Below are positions 8,063-17,089 of a stretch of 64,000 bases of DNA, one piece after another. The translations under genes and the position numbers were made by a program. The first letter of the stretch is position 1. Every line of letters begins with the position of its first letter. The stretch is from Amycolatopsis sp. FDAARGOS 1241 (GTDB taxonomy: Bacteria; Actinomycetota; Actinomycetes; Mycobacteriales; Pseudonocardiaceae): positions 1,922,001 through 1,986,000 of the forward strand of contig NZ_CP069526.1 in NCBI RefSeq assembly GCF_016889705.1, read 5' to 3'. The notes under the pieces were generated by a model. It saw nothing but the letters and a program-made list of their open reading frames with translations. It did not search any database and was not told the origin of the DNA.

Positions 8063-8668
8063 TCAGTCCTTTGTGGATGAAGGATTTCCCGCGAACAACC
8101 GGATCACCGCCGGCAGCACGTGGACCGGGATCGTCGGGTCGATGGCGCGCTGCACGCCCAGCCCGATGCCGAGGCTGAGCAGCGCCGTGGCCGCGTCGGC
8201 GGGGGACATGGGCAGGGTGAGGCCGAAGCGGTCGGCGTAGGCGGAGAGCAGGCCGGCGATGGTGTCGCGAATGGCTTCGTCCCGGATGGCCAGCTCGGCG
8301 CGGATGCGGGGGTCCCGGCGGGCGCCGGTGGCGAACTCGACTTCCAGCGCCGTCCAGGCTTGGTCGCCGATGCTGCGTTCGGCCCAGGCCTGGAAGGCGG
8401 CGAGCAACCCGTCGACGCCGTCGGCGGTGGCGAGGGTGGCGGACACGAGCGCGGCCTGCTCGGCGTGGATGCGCTCGAGCACGGCGAGACACAGCTCGTT
8501 CTTGCCGCGGAAGTTCGAGTACACCGCGCCCTTCGAGAAGCCGGCCTCTTCGGCCACCTTCTCCAGCGACGTCAGCGCGTACCCGTCGCGCAGGAACAGC
8601 TCCTTCGCCGTGCCGATGAGCAGCTCGCGCGTGCGCGCCTGGCTTTCCGCGCGGGTCATACGGGCCAT
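8063..8668 (-). CDS. TetR/AcrR family transcriptional regulator
   Basis: A 201-aa regulator. The N-terminal helix-turn-helix region (RTRELLIGTAKELFLRDGY, then SLEKVAEEAGFSKGAVYSNF) is typical of TetR proteins. The C-terminal ligand domain gives no specificity by eye. It starts 53 bases after the end of the saccharopine-dehydrogenase-like gene on the same strand, so the two may be one transcript and the TetR may control it. An alternative target is the chitosanase promoter downstream, which contains a TetR-style palindrome. Confidence 0.85.
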   Translation of the reverse strand: MARMTRAESQARTRELLIGTAKELFLRDGYALTSLEKVAEEAGFSKGAVYSNFRGKNELCLAVLERIHAEQAALVSATLATADGVDGLLAAFQAWAERSIGDQAWTALEVEFATGARRDPRIRAELAIRDEAIRDTIAGLLSAYADRFGLTLPMSPADAATALLSLGIGLGVQRAIDPTIPVHVLPAVIRLFAGNPSSTKD

Positions 8669-8721
8669 GGCGCCACTCTAGTCAGCCGCCCGCCTCGTGG
8701 ACCATCCTCAAAGGACACCCG

Positions 8722-9882
8722 TCACAGCCTGCGGAACGCCATCCCCGCCCGCGTGAGCCGCTCGATGAGCGCGTCGCCCATGGCTGTGGCGGTGGTGACC
8801 TGCCCGGCGGTCGGCGGCAGGTCGTCGAAGGCGAGGCACAGCGCCGATTCGGCGAGCATCTTCGCCGTCTCGTCGTACCCCGGGTCGCCGCCGGAGACCT
8901 CGGTGGTCACCTGCTCGCCGTCGCCGGTGCCGGTGAAGCGCACGGAGAACCACGACCGCGCCCGCCGCTGGGGGCTCGGGCCGCGGCCGGGCGCGAGCAG
9001 CTTCGACAGGCCTTCGCGCGCCGGCGCGAGCTGGGCGGCCGCGAACAGTGCGCCCATGCCCGCTGCGGCCCCGGCCAGCGACGGCAGGCTCTCGAACGCC
9101 GCGAAGTGCCGGTACCGGAAGTCCGGGCCGTATCGGGCGGACGCCCGCGCCGAGCGTCCCACGACCTGCGGGTCGATCGTCGGCAGCGGCACCGCCCACT
9201 GGCCGGTGCCGGGCACGCGGTGCGGGCCGCCGATCGGTGTGCGCACGGTCCGGCCGGCCGGAGCCGGGTCCGCCGCCGCGCGCTCCTTGGCCGCGCGGTT
9301 CGCCTCGATCTGCCGGGCGAACGCGTTGAGAGCCGTGTGGAAAGTGCCGCCCGAAGGCAGGGCGCCGACGCGCACGTAGCCGTCCACCTGCAGCGGAACG
9401 CCCTCGGGCAGCTGCCGCACGGTGAACCACGCGCCGAGGTCGTGGGGGATCGAGTCGAAGCCGCAGCAGTGCACGAGCCGCGCGCCGGTTTCGGCGGCCT
9501 TCGCGTGGTGGGCGAGGTACATGCGGTCCACGAACTCGGGCTCGCCGGTGAGGTCGACGTAGCCGGTGCCCTCGGCCGCGCACGCGGCCACGAGCGGCTC
9601 GCCGTAGTGCAGGTAGGGCCCGACCGTGGTCGCCACGACCTTGGCCGCCGCGGCCACCGCGCGCAGCGAGTGCGGGTCCGCGCTGTCGGCCGTGAGCAGC
9701 GGGAGCGTGCCGAGCCGCTCGTCGATCGCGGTCAGTTTGCCACGCAGGTGCTCGAGCTTGCCCCGGTTGCGGCCCGCCAGCGCCCAGCGGCAGCCGGGCG
9801 GGGCGTTACGCGCCAGGTACTCCGCGGTCAGGGTGCCGGTGAAGCCGGTGGCGCCGAAGAGCACCATGTCGTAATCGGCCAT
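8722..9882 (-). CDS. Saccharopine dehydrogenase-like / trans-acting enoyl reductase family protein
   Basis: A 386-aa NAD(P)-binding oxidoreductase. The Rossmann nucleotide-binding loop is at the start (DMVLFGATGFTGTLTAEYLA), followed by LAGRNRGKLEHLR, typical of the saccharopine-dehydrogenase-like group that includes mycobacterial trans-acting enoyl reductases of polyketide lipid synthesis. The VATTVGPYLHYGEPLVAACA and CCGFDSIPHDLGAW blocks are diagnostic. No polyketide synthase is nearby, so a lipid role is not supported by context. It is divergent from the luciferase-like gene across 122 bp. Confidence 0.85.
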   Translation of the reverse strand: MADYDMVLFGATGFTGTLTAEYLARNAPPGCRWALAGRNRGKLEHLRGKLTAIDERLGTLPLLTADSADPHSLRAVAAAAKVVATTVGPYLHYGEPLVAACAAEGTGYVDLTGEPEFVDRMYLAHHAKAAETGARLVHCCGFDSIPHDLGAWFTVRQLPEGVPLQVDGYVRVGALPSGGTFHTALNAFARQIEANRAAKERAAADPAPAGRTVRTPIGGPHRVPGTGQWAVPLPTIDPQVVGRSARASARYGPDFRYRHFAAFESLPSLAGAAAGMGALFAAAQLAPAREGLSKLLAPGRGPSPQRRARSWFSVRFTGTGDGEQVTTEVSGGDPGYDETAKMLAESALCLAFDDLPPTAGQVTTATAMGDALIERLTRAGMAFRRL

Positions 9883-10004
9883 GCGTGCCTCCCGAAGGTC
9901 GCGTGTCCCGAGGTTACCGCCGGGTCACTTCCGTTCGCCCGGTCGGCCGGAATCCCCGTCCGGCCGGCGCGGTTGAGTGGGGTGTACGGCGTGAAGGAGC
10001 GGTG

Positions 10005-10841
10005 ATGACGGACTTCGGACGGGACATCTCGACGGGCTACTTCCTGGTGCCGAACGCGGCCGACCCCCTGGTCGAGCACGCGCGCGAGCTCGAGCGGCTG
10101 GGCTTCGAGCACCTCGCGGTGCAGGACCACCCGTACCAGCGGCGCTATGTGGAGACCTTCTCGCTCATGGGTGTGCTGCTCGGCGCGACGACGAAGATCC
10201 GGGTGTTCCCGGACGTCGCCAACCTGCCGCTGCGCAACCCCGCCGTGCTGGCCAAGGCCGCCGCCAGCCTCGACCTGCTCTCCGGCGGCCGCTTCGACCT
10301 CGCCGTGGGCGCCGGCGCCTTCTGGGACGCGATCGTCGCCTACGGCGGCCCGCGCCGCAGCCCCGGCGACGCGCTCGCCGCCGAGGAAGAAGCGATCACC
10401 GTCATCCGCAAGATGTGGAGCGGCGACCGCAACCTCCGCTTCGACGGCCGCTTCCACTCGCTCGCCGGCGCGCACTCCGGCCCGGTGCCCACGCGGCCGA
10501 TCGGCCTCTGGCTCGGCTCCTACGGCCCCCGCGCGCTGCGCCTGACGGGCCGCTTGGCCGACGGCTGGGTCGTGAGCCTGCGTGACGACCCGGCTTCCGT
10601 CGTCCGCCTGGCCTCCGCCGTGGACGCGGCGGCCGCCGACGCCGGCCGCGACCCGGGCTCGATCCGCCGGGTCCTCAACGTCGGCGCCACCCCGTCCGCC
10701 GCCGAACTCGCCGACTTCGCCCTCGGCAGCGGCTTCGACACTTTCGTCCTGTCCGGCGCCGACGAGCACGCTTCGCGGGTGTTCATCACCGAGACGATCC
10801 CGGACGTGCGCGAGCAGGTGGCCGCGGAGCGCTCCGCCTGA
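10005..10841 (+). CDS. LLM-class flavin/F420-dependent oxidoreductase
   Basis: A 278-aa TIM-barrel enzyme of the luciferase-like monooxygenase superfamily, which uses reduced FMN or coenzyme F420. Recognisable blocks are FEHLAVQDHPYQ early, NPAVLAKAAASLDLLSGGRFDLAVGAG in the middle and GSYGPRALRLTGRLADGWV later. The start is ATG 10005 with GAAGGAG about eight bases upstream; a GTG three bases earlier is possible. Substrate unknown. It is divergent from the reductase at 8722-9882. Confidence 0.85.
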   Translation: MTDFGRDISTGYFLVPNAADPLVEHARELERLGFEHLAVQDHPYQRRYVETFSLMGVLLGATTKIRVFPDVANLPLRNPAVLAKAAASLDLLSGGRFDLAVGAGAFWDAIVAYGGPRRSPGDALAAEEEAITVIRKMWSGDRNLRFDGRFHSLAGAHSGPVPTRPIGLWLGSYGPRALRLTGRLADGWVVSLRDDPASVVRLASAVDAAAADAGRDPGSIRRVLNVGATPSAAELADFALGSGFDTFVLSGADEHASRVFITETIPDVREQVAAERSA

Positions 10842-10879
10842 CGGATTCGTCCGAGGCCGGCGGTCCAAGGCCCTGCGCG

Positions 10880-11392
10880 GGTGCGCGGCCGGGGCGAGCC
10901 ACAGCCACGGCTGGTACGACTCCAGGCCCGCTGCGAATCCGTCCTGCGCCGGGAAGCGGCCGTCGCGGTCCGGCCAGAGCACCTGCAAGAACGGCACAGC
11001 AGGGCGCGTCGCGCGGTAGCAGCCCTGGGCCATGCCGAGGAACGCTTCGTGCCGGCCCTCGTGGATCTGCCGGACCGCAACGGTTGCGCCACTGCCGAGG
11101 AACCCGTCCAGCCGGTTGCCCGCGACGGCGCGCCGGCGGCCACCTACTCGCCGATCGCGTTGAGCAAAGCCATGCCGGGTCCGGGTCCCAGCCCGAACCC
11201 GGCGAGCTCCGGCCTCCGGAACGAGTGCCACCGGCCGACCGTGAACGTCCACCCCGCGCTGACCTCGTCCGCCGGGATCGCGAGCAGGCCCCAGCCGGGG
11301 TCGGCGACGTGGGCCACGCGGCCGGTGTCGACGGTGTCGAGGTGGTCGCGATCGCCATGGTCGAGGCAGCGGCACGCGGCGTCGGTGGGCAT
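10880..11392 (-). pseudogene. DUF4262 domain protein, broken by a stop codon and a frameshift
   Basis: Minus-strand reading begins MPTDAACRCLDHGDRDHLD and continues through a DUF4262-like pattern (GWGLLAIPADEVSAGWTFTVG, PELAGFGLGP, ALLNAIGE). It then meets TAG at 11144-11146. The second half of the same family follows in another frame (NRLDGFLGSG, HEAFLGMAQGCYR, LQVLWPDRDGRFP, LESYQPWLWLAP). A nonsense codon and a frameshift around 11110-11140 thus separate two halves of one gene. No proper stop follows the second half before the convergent oxidoreductase gene, so the 3' boundary is approximate. The coding match is partial recall of the family pattern. Confidence 0.6.
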
Positions 11393-11491
11393 GGCCGGAA
11401 CAGCATCGGGATCACGGTGCGGGCGCGGCCGGCTTCGGTGTCCACAATAGACCATCGGTCGACATTAAAGAGATGGTAAACTGGCCGGACG

Positions 11492-11806
11492 ATGACTGCT
11501 GCCGCCGCCACCGCGCCACGGCACCGGTCCATCCTGAGCGTCCTGGTGGTGGCGCTGCTGGTCCTTGGCGTCGCCGTTCCCGGCCCGGCGCACCCCGCGC
11601 GGTCCGACGAGGACGCGAAGCCGGTGCTGGTTGCCCAGCAGTCGCCGCACTTCGTTGCAGCCCCACAAGTTCCGCCCGCGCTACCGCCGGACCGGCCCGC
11701 CCTCGCGCGGCCGGCCGAGCCGGGCATCGCCGTCGCCGACACCGCCATTCCGGCCGGCCACCGGCCGAGCACCGCGCGAGCCGCGCGAGCACCTCCCGCC
11801 GCCTGA
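11492..11806 (+). CDS. Small secreted or membrane-anchored hypothetical protein
   Basis: A 104-aa ORF with a basic N-terminus and a strong hydrophobic segment (SILSVLVVALLVLGVAVPG) followed by a low-complexity Pro/Ala-rich tail. It looks like a signal-anchored or exported peptide of unknown function. AT-rich sequence just upstream (CATTAAAGAGATGGTAAACT) is unusual here and may be its promoter. The antiporter gene begins 40 bases after it on the same strand, so they may be co-transcribed. I do not recognise a family. Confidence 0.5.
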   Translation: MTAAAATAPRHRSILSVLVVALLVLGVAVPGPAHPARSDEDAKPVLVAQQSPHFVAAPQVPPALPPDRPALARPAEPGIAVADTAIPAGHRPSTARAARAPPAA

Positions 11807-11846
11807 GTACCAGCGCCCACCCGTACTCAGCTGTTGGAGGTTTCCC

Positions 11847-13043
11847 ATGACCAACGGTCATGCCCTGCTGGCCGTCGGCGGTGCTTTCCTGTCGGCCGGC
11901 GTCGTCGCGCGGATCGGGGCCCGGATCGGGCTGCCGACGATCCCGTTGTTCATGCTGGCCGGCTTCGTGTTCGGCCCGCACACGCCCGGAGTGTCCCTTG
12001 TGGACGACCCCGGCGAGCTCGCGGTCCTGGCCGGGCTCGGGCTCGTCTTCCTGCTGTTCTACCTCGGCCTGGAGTTCTCCCTCGACGACCTCGCGCGCGG
12101 CGGCAGCCGCCTGGCCGCGGCGGGGCTCGGCTACCTGGTGCTCAACGTCGGCGGCGGGCTGGCGTTCGGCTTCATGCTAGGCCGGGGCCCGCGGGAAGCC
12201 CTGGTGATCGCGGGCGCGATCGGCATTTCATCGTCGGCCATCGTCACCAAGCTCCTGCTCGAAACCCGGCGCCTGAACAACCCCGAATCACGCCTGATCA
12301 TGGGCGTGATCGTGCTCGAAGACCTGTTCCTGGCGCTCTACCTCGCCCTGCTGCAGCCCGTGCTCAGCGGTGCCGACGGCTTCGGCGCGGCCCTGGCCGA
12401 CTTCGGCAAGGCGCTCGGGTTCCTGCTGGTGCTCGCCGCCCTGGCGCGCTGGGGCGGCCGCGCCGTCTCGCGGCTGTTCGGTTCGGCCGACGACGAGCTG
12501 CTCACCGTGTGCTTCGTCGGCGTCGCCGTGCTGGGCGCGGCCGTCGCCGAAGAGGTGGGGGTCTCCGACGCGATCGGCGCGTTCATGGTCGGCATGATGC
12601 TGGGCGGCTCGAAGGTCGCGCCGCGCGTGCACAAGCTGGTGCTGCCGCTGCGCGACGCGTTCGGGGCGCTGTTCTTCTTCATCTTCGGCCTGTCGATCGA
12701 CCCCGGCGCCGTCGGGACGGTCGCGCTGCCCGTGCTCGCCGCGGTGGCGCTCACGCTGGTGCTCAACCTCGCCGCCGGTGCCTTCGCGGCCCGGCTGCAC
12801 GGCTTCGACTGCCAGGCGGGCGTGAACATCGGCCTGACCGTGCTCACCCGCGGCGAGTTCTCGCTGGTCCTGGCGACGCTCGCGGTCGCGGCCGGCCTCG
12901 ACACCCGCGTGGCGCCGTTCGTCGCCGGCTACGTGCTGCTCCTGGCCGTGATCGGGCCGCTCGCCGTCGTCCGCTCGGAGCGGCTCACCTGGCTGGTGCC
13001 CGCGCGGCTGACGCGCCGCAGGGAGCCGGCACCGAGCCCGTGA
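11847..13043 (+). CDS. Cation:proton antiporter (CPA2/KefB-like membrane domain)
   Basis: A 398-aa polytopic membrane protein with about 12-13 helices and little else; there is no C-terminal NAD-binding (RCK) domain. Family features include the N-terminal LPTIPLFMLAGFVFGPHTPG, GLEFSLDDL, the central AGAIGISSSAIVTKLL and NIGLTVLTRGEFSLVLA. It probably exchanges K+ or Na+ for protons across the plasma membrane. The ATG at 11847 has TTGGAGG eight bases upstream. The short secreted ORF in front may be a partner. Confidence 0.88.
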   Translation: MTNGHALLAVGGAFLSAGVVARIGARIGLPTIPLFMLAGFVFGPHTPGVSLVDDPGELAVLAGLGLVFLLFYLGLEFSLDDLARGGSRLAAAGLGYLVLNVGGGLAFGFMLGRGPREALVIAGAIGISSSAIVTKLLLETRRLNNPESRLIMGVIVLEDLFLALYLALLQPVLSGADGFGAALADFGKALGFLLVLAALARWGGRAVSRLFGSADDELLTVCFVGVAVLGAAVAEEVGVSDAIGAFMVGMMLGGSKVAPRVHKLVLPLRDAFGALFFFIFGLSIDPGAVGTVALPVLAAVALTLVLNLAAGAFAARLHGFDCQAGVNIGLTVLTRGEFSLVLATLAVAAGLDTRVAPFVAGYVLLLAVIGPLAVVRSERLTWLVPARLTRRREPAPSP

Positions 13044-13113
13044 CCGGGCCGCGGGAGACCCTGCGCATATTCGGGAGCCAGCCCGGTCACGCACCGCTAT
13101 CCTCGATCCAAGT

Positions 13114-16100
13114 ATGTCCACTCACTCTCCTCTCGAGGCGCTGCGCTCGCGGCTGCCGGAGCTGATGTCGCGCGACGAGCACCGGCTGCGGCGGCGCATC
13201 GACGGCGCGCGCAAGGCTCGCGACAAGCAGGCGGTCGCCGAGCGCATCGCCGCCGACGTGACCGCCGCCGAGCTGCGCGTGCAGCAGCGGCGCGCGAGCG
13301 TGCCGAAGATCGAGTACCCCGAAGAGCTCCCGGTCAGCCGGCTCAAGGACGACATCGCGAAGGCGATCGCCGGCAACCAGGTCGTGATCGTCGCGGGGGA
13401 GACCGGGTCGGGCAAGACCACGCAGCTGCCGAAGATCTGCCTCGAGCTCGGGCGCGGGATCCTCGGCCAGATCGGGCACACGCAGCCCCGGCGGCTGGCG
13501 GCGCGCACGGTCGCCGACCGCATCGCGAGCGAGCTGAAGACGGAGCTGGGCGAGACCGTCGGGTACAAGGTCCGCTTCACCGACCAGTCCGGCCAGGACA
13601 CGCTCGTGAAGCTGATGACCGACGGCATCCTGCTCGCCGAGATCCAGACCGACCGGATGCTGCGGCAGTACGACACCCTCATCATCGACGAGGCCCACGA
13701 GCGCAGCCTCAACATCGACTTCATCCTCGGCTACGTCAAGCAGCTGCTGCCGCGCCGGCCCGACCTCAAGGTGATCATCACCTCCGCGACGATCGACCCC
13801 GAGCGGTTCTCGAAGCACTTCGACAACGCGCCGATCGTCGAGGTCTCGGGCCGCACGTACCCCGTGGAGGTCCGCTACCGGCCGCTCGTCGACCCCGAGG
13901 AGCCCGACGCCGACGCGGACCGCGACCAGACGCAGGCGATCCTCGACGCCGTCGCGGAGCTGAGCGCCGAAGGTCCCGGCGACATCCTCGTGTTCCTCTC
14001 GGGTGAACGCGAGATCCGCGACACGGCCGACGCACTGAACCGGCTGGACCTGCGCAACACCGAAGTGCTGCCGCTGTACGCGCGGCTGTCGTCGGCCGAC
14101 CAGCACCGCGTGTTCCAGCGCCACACCGGGCGCCGGATCGTGCTGGCGACGAACGTGGCCGAGACGTCGCTGACCGTGCCCGGCATCAAGTACGTGATCG
14201 ACCCCGGCACGGCGCGCATCTCGCGCTACAGCCACCGCACGAAGGTGCAGCGGCTGCCGATCGAACCCATCTCGCAGGCGTCGGCCAACCAGCGCAAGGG
14301 CCGCAGCGGCCGCACGTCCGACGGCATCTGCATCCGGCTGTACTCCGAAGAGGACTTCGAGTCGCGGCCGGAGTTCACCGACCCGGAGATCCTGCGCACG
14401 AACCTGGCGTCGGTGATCCTGCAGATGACCTCGCTCGGGCTGGGCGACATGGCGGCGTTCCCGTTCGTGGAGCCGCCGGACCGCCGTCAGGTCAACGACG
14501 GCGTGCAGCTGCTGCAGGAGCTCGGCGCGTTCGAGCCATCCGATACGTCGCGGCTCACGGAAGTCGGGCGCAAGCTCGCGCAGCTGCCGGTCGATCCGCG
14601 GATGGGCCGGATGGTGCTGGCGGCCGCGAGGGGCGGCTGCGTGCGCGAGGTGATGATCATCGCCGCCGCACTGTCCATCCAGGACCCGCGCGAGCGGCCG
14701 GCGGAGAAGCAGCAGGCGGCCGACCAGCAGCACGCGCGCTTCGCCGACCCGACGTCGGACTTCCTCGCGTACCTCAACCTGTGGGAGTACGTGAGCGAGC
14801 AGCAGCGGGCGCTCACGGGCAACCAGTTCCGCCGGCTGTGCCGCGCCGAGTACCTGAACTACCTGCGCATCCGCGAGTGGCAGGACATCTTCAGCCAGCT
14901 GCGCCAGCTCGCCAAGCCGTTGGGCATCTCGCTCAACACCACCCCGGCCGACCCGCAGCACGTGCACACGTCCCTGATCGCCGGGCTGCTGTCGCACATC
15001 GGGCTCAAGGACCCGGCCAGGGGTGATTACCTCGGCGCCCGCGGCGCACGGTTCGCGGTGTTCCCAGGCTCGGCGCTGTTCAAGAAGCAGCCGCGCTGGG
15101 TGATGTCGGCGGAACTGGTGGAGACGTCGCGGCTGTGGGGCCGGGTCAACGCGCGCATCGAGCCGGAGTGGGTCGAGCCGCTGGCCGCGCACGTGGTGAA
15201 GCGGTCCTATTCGGAGCCGCACTGGGAGCGCAAGCAGGGCGCGGTGATGGCGATCGAGAAGGTGACGCTCTACGGCGTGCCGCTCGTGGCCGACCGGCGC
15301 GTGAACTACGGGCGCATCGACCCCGACCTGTCGCGCGAGCTGTTCATCCGCCACGCGCTCGTGGAGGGCGACTGGCAGACGAACCACAAGTTCTTCGCGG
15401 AGAACCGCGCGCTGCTCGACGAGGTCGAGGACCTCGAGAACCGCGCCCGCCGCCGCGACATCCTCGTCGACGACCAGACCCTGTTCGACTTCTACGACCA
15501 GCGAGTGCCGGCCGACGTGGTGTCCGTGCGGCACTTCGACAGCTGGTGGAAGAAGGCCCGGCGCGCCGACCCGGACCTGCTGTCGTTCGAGAAGTCCATG
15601 CTCATCAACGAGACCGCGGGCGGCGTGCGCGAGTCGGACTACCCGGATTCGTGGACGCAGGGCAACCAGGTCTTCAAGCTCACCTACCAGTTCGAGCCGG
15701 GCGCGGACGCCGATGGGGTGACCGTCCACCTTCCGCTGCCGGTGCTGAACCAGGTGACGCCGGACGGGTTCGACTGGCAGGTGCCGGGGCTGCGCGAGGA
15801 GCTGGTCACGCAGCTGATCAAATCGCTACCGAAAGCGTTGCGGCGCAACTTCGTGCCGGCGCCCGACACCGCCGCGTATGTCCTTTCGCGAGTGTCGCCT
15901 TCGGACGGACCGCTGCTCGACGTGTTGTCCGACGAGCTCTTCGCGCTGCGCCGGGTCGACGTGCCGGCGTCGGCGTACGACCTGTCCTCGGTGCCGGAGC
16001 ACCTGCGGATGACGTTCCGCGTGGTCGACGAGCGCGGCCGCAAGGTGGCCGAGGGCAAGGATCTGGAGGTGCTGAAGCTGCGGCTCGCGCCGAAGGTGCG

Positions 16101-16989
16101 AGAGACGATCTCGAAGGCGGCCAACAGCATCGAGAAGGCGGGGCTGACCAAGCCGTCGTTCGGTGAGCTGCCGAAGGTGTTCGCTTCGACGCAGCGGGGC
16201 CACGACGTGAAGGCGTACCCGGCGCTGGTCGACGAGGGCGCGTCGGTGGCCGTGCGGTTGCTGGACACCCCGGCCCAGCAGCGGCACGCCATGTGGGCCG
16301 GCACCCGGCGGATGCTGCGGCTCAACCTGAACTCGCCGATGAAGTTCATCACGCGGTCGCTGTCGAACTCCTCGAAGCTCGTGTTGAACCGCAACCCGCA
16401 CGGCAGTGTCGCGGCCCTGCTGGAGGACTGCGTCGACTGCGCCGTGGACTCCCTGATGGCCGCGGCCGGCGGCCCGGTCTGGGACGAAGCCGGCTTCGCG
16501 GCCCTGCTGGAAAAAGTGCGCGCCGGCTTGAACGAAGCTGTGCTGGCGGTGCTGACCGACGTGGAACGCATCCTGCGCGCCGCCAACGACGTCGAAACCC
16601 GCCTGCCCGACACCCGCGGTCCGGCCGAGTCGCTGACGGACATCCGCACCCAGCTCGACGGCCTGGTCCACGCGGGTTTCGTGACGGAGACCGGCGCCGC
16701 CCGGCTCCCCGACGTCGTCCGCTACCTGCGTGGCATCGAGCGTCGCCTGGAGAAACTCCCTCTCGAGCCCACCCGCGACCTCCAGCGCACGGCCGACATC
16801 GCGTGGATCACGGCGGAATACCGCTCCGCCTTGGCTTCTCTGCCACCGGGCACGTCCTCGCCGGCGCTGTCGGAGGTGCGGTGGATGATCGAGGAACTGC
16901 GGGTGAGCTTCTTCGCGCAGACGTTGGGCACCGCGTATCCGGTGTCGCTCAAACGCATCACGAAGGCCCTCGACGACGCGCTGGCCTGA
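13114..16989 (+). CDS. hrpA: ATP-dependent RNA helicase HrpA
   Basis: A 1291-aa DEAH-box helicase. The motor domains contain Walker A GETGSGKTTQLPK near residue 92, DEAHERS near 193, ITSATIDPERFS and QRKGRSGRTSDG (motif VI). Winged-helix and helicase-associated (HA2) regions follow, then an OB-fold, and a long C-terminal DUF3418 region typical of bacterial HrpA. Full length is normal for the family. HrpA resolves stalled or structured RNA and translation complexes. The gene stands alone after the antiporter. Confidence 0.95.
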   Translation: MSTHSPLEALRSRLPELMSRDEHRLRRRIDGARKARDKQAVAERIAADVTAAELRVQQRRASVPKIEYPEELPVSRLKDDIAKAIAGNQVVIVAGETGSGKTTQLPKICLELGRGILGQIGHTQPRRLAARTVADRIASELKTELGETVGYKVRFTDQSGQDTLVKLMTDGILLAEIQTDRMLRQYDTLIIDEAHERSLNIDFILGYVKQLLPRRPDLKVIITSATIDPERFSKHFDNAPIVEVSGRTYPVEVRYRPLVDPEEPDADADRDQTQAILDAVAELSAEGPGDILVFLSGEREIRDTADALNRLDLRNTEVLPLYARLSSADQHRVFQRHTGRRIVLATNVAETSLTVPGIKYVIDPGTARISRYSHRTKVQRLPIEPISQASANQRKGRSGRTSDGICIRLYSEEDFESRPEFTDPEILRTNLASVILQMTSLGLGDMAAFPFVEPPDRRQVNDGVQLLQELGAFEPSDTSRLTEVGRKLAQLPVDPRMGRMVLAAARGGCVREVMIIAAALSIQDPRERPAEKQQAADQQHARFADPTSDFLAYLNLWEYVSEQQRALTGNQFRRLCRAEYLNYLRIREWQDIFSQLRQLAKPLGISLNTTPADPQHVHTSLIAGLLSHIGLKDPARGDYLGARGARFAVFPGSALFKKQPRWVMSAELVETSRLWGRVNARIEPEWVEPLAAHVVKRSYSEPHWERKQGAVMAIEKVTLYGVPLVADRRVNYGRIDPDLSRELFIRHALVEGDWQTNHKFFAENRALLDEVEDLENRARRRDILVDDQTLFDFYDQRVPADVVSVRHFDSWWKKARRADPDLLSFEKSMLINETAGGVRESDYPDSWTQGNQVFKLTYQFEPGADADGVTVHLPLPVLNQVTPDGFDWQVPGLREELVTQLIKSLPKALRRNFVPAPDTAAYVLSRVSPSDGPLLDVLSDELFALRRVDVPASAYDLSSVPEHLRMTFRVVDERGRKVAEGKDLEVLKLRLAPKVRETISKAANSIEKAGLTKPSFGELPKVFASTQRGHDVKAYPALVDEGASVAVRLLDTPAQQRHAMWAGTRRMLRLNLNSPMKFITRSLSNSSKLVLNRNPHGSVAALLEDCVDCAVDSLMAAAGGPVWDEAGFAALLEKVRAGLNEAVLAVLTDVERILRAANDVETRLPDTRGPAESLTDIRTQLDGLVHAGFVTETGAARLPDVVRYLRGIERRLEKLPLEPTRDLQRTADIAWITAEYRSALASLPPGTSSPALSEVRWMIEELRVSFFAQTLGTAYPVSLKRITKALDDALA

Positions 16990-17089
16990 GGCGCTACTCG
17001 GTTGACGACCAGCGTCACGGCCGCCACGGTTGCGGCGAGTGCGGCCGGCCCGCCGAAGCTTGTGCGGATGGCCATTACGGCCGCGGAAG

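Noticed and set aside
8722..9882. Reductase as part of a polyketide lipid cluster
   Set aside because: No polyketide synthase, FadD-PKS or glycosyltransferase genes next to it.
13087..15729. 880-codon minus-strand open frame opposite hrpA
   Set aside because: Antisense shadow; low-complexity Arg/His/Val-rich translation, while the plus strand encodes all helicase motifs.
16990..17089. Minus-strand reading after the AraC gene (MAIRTSFGGPAALAATVAAV...)
   Set aside because: It looks like one hydrophobic helix, but the frame continues without a stop through the antisense of hrpA and has no family match I can name. It may be a remnant of a membrane protein gene; I could not support it.
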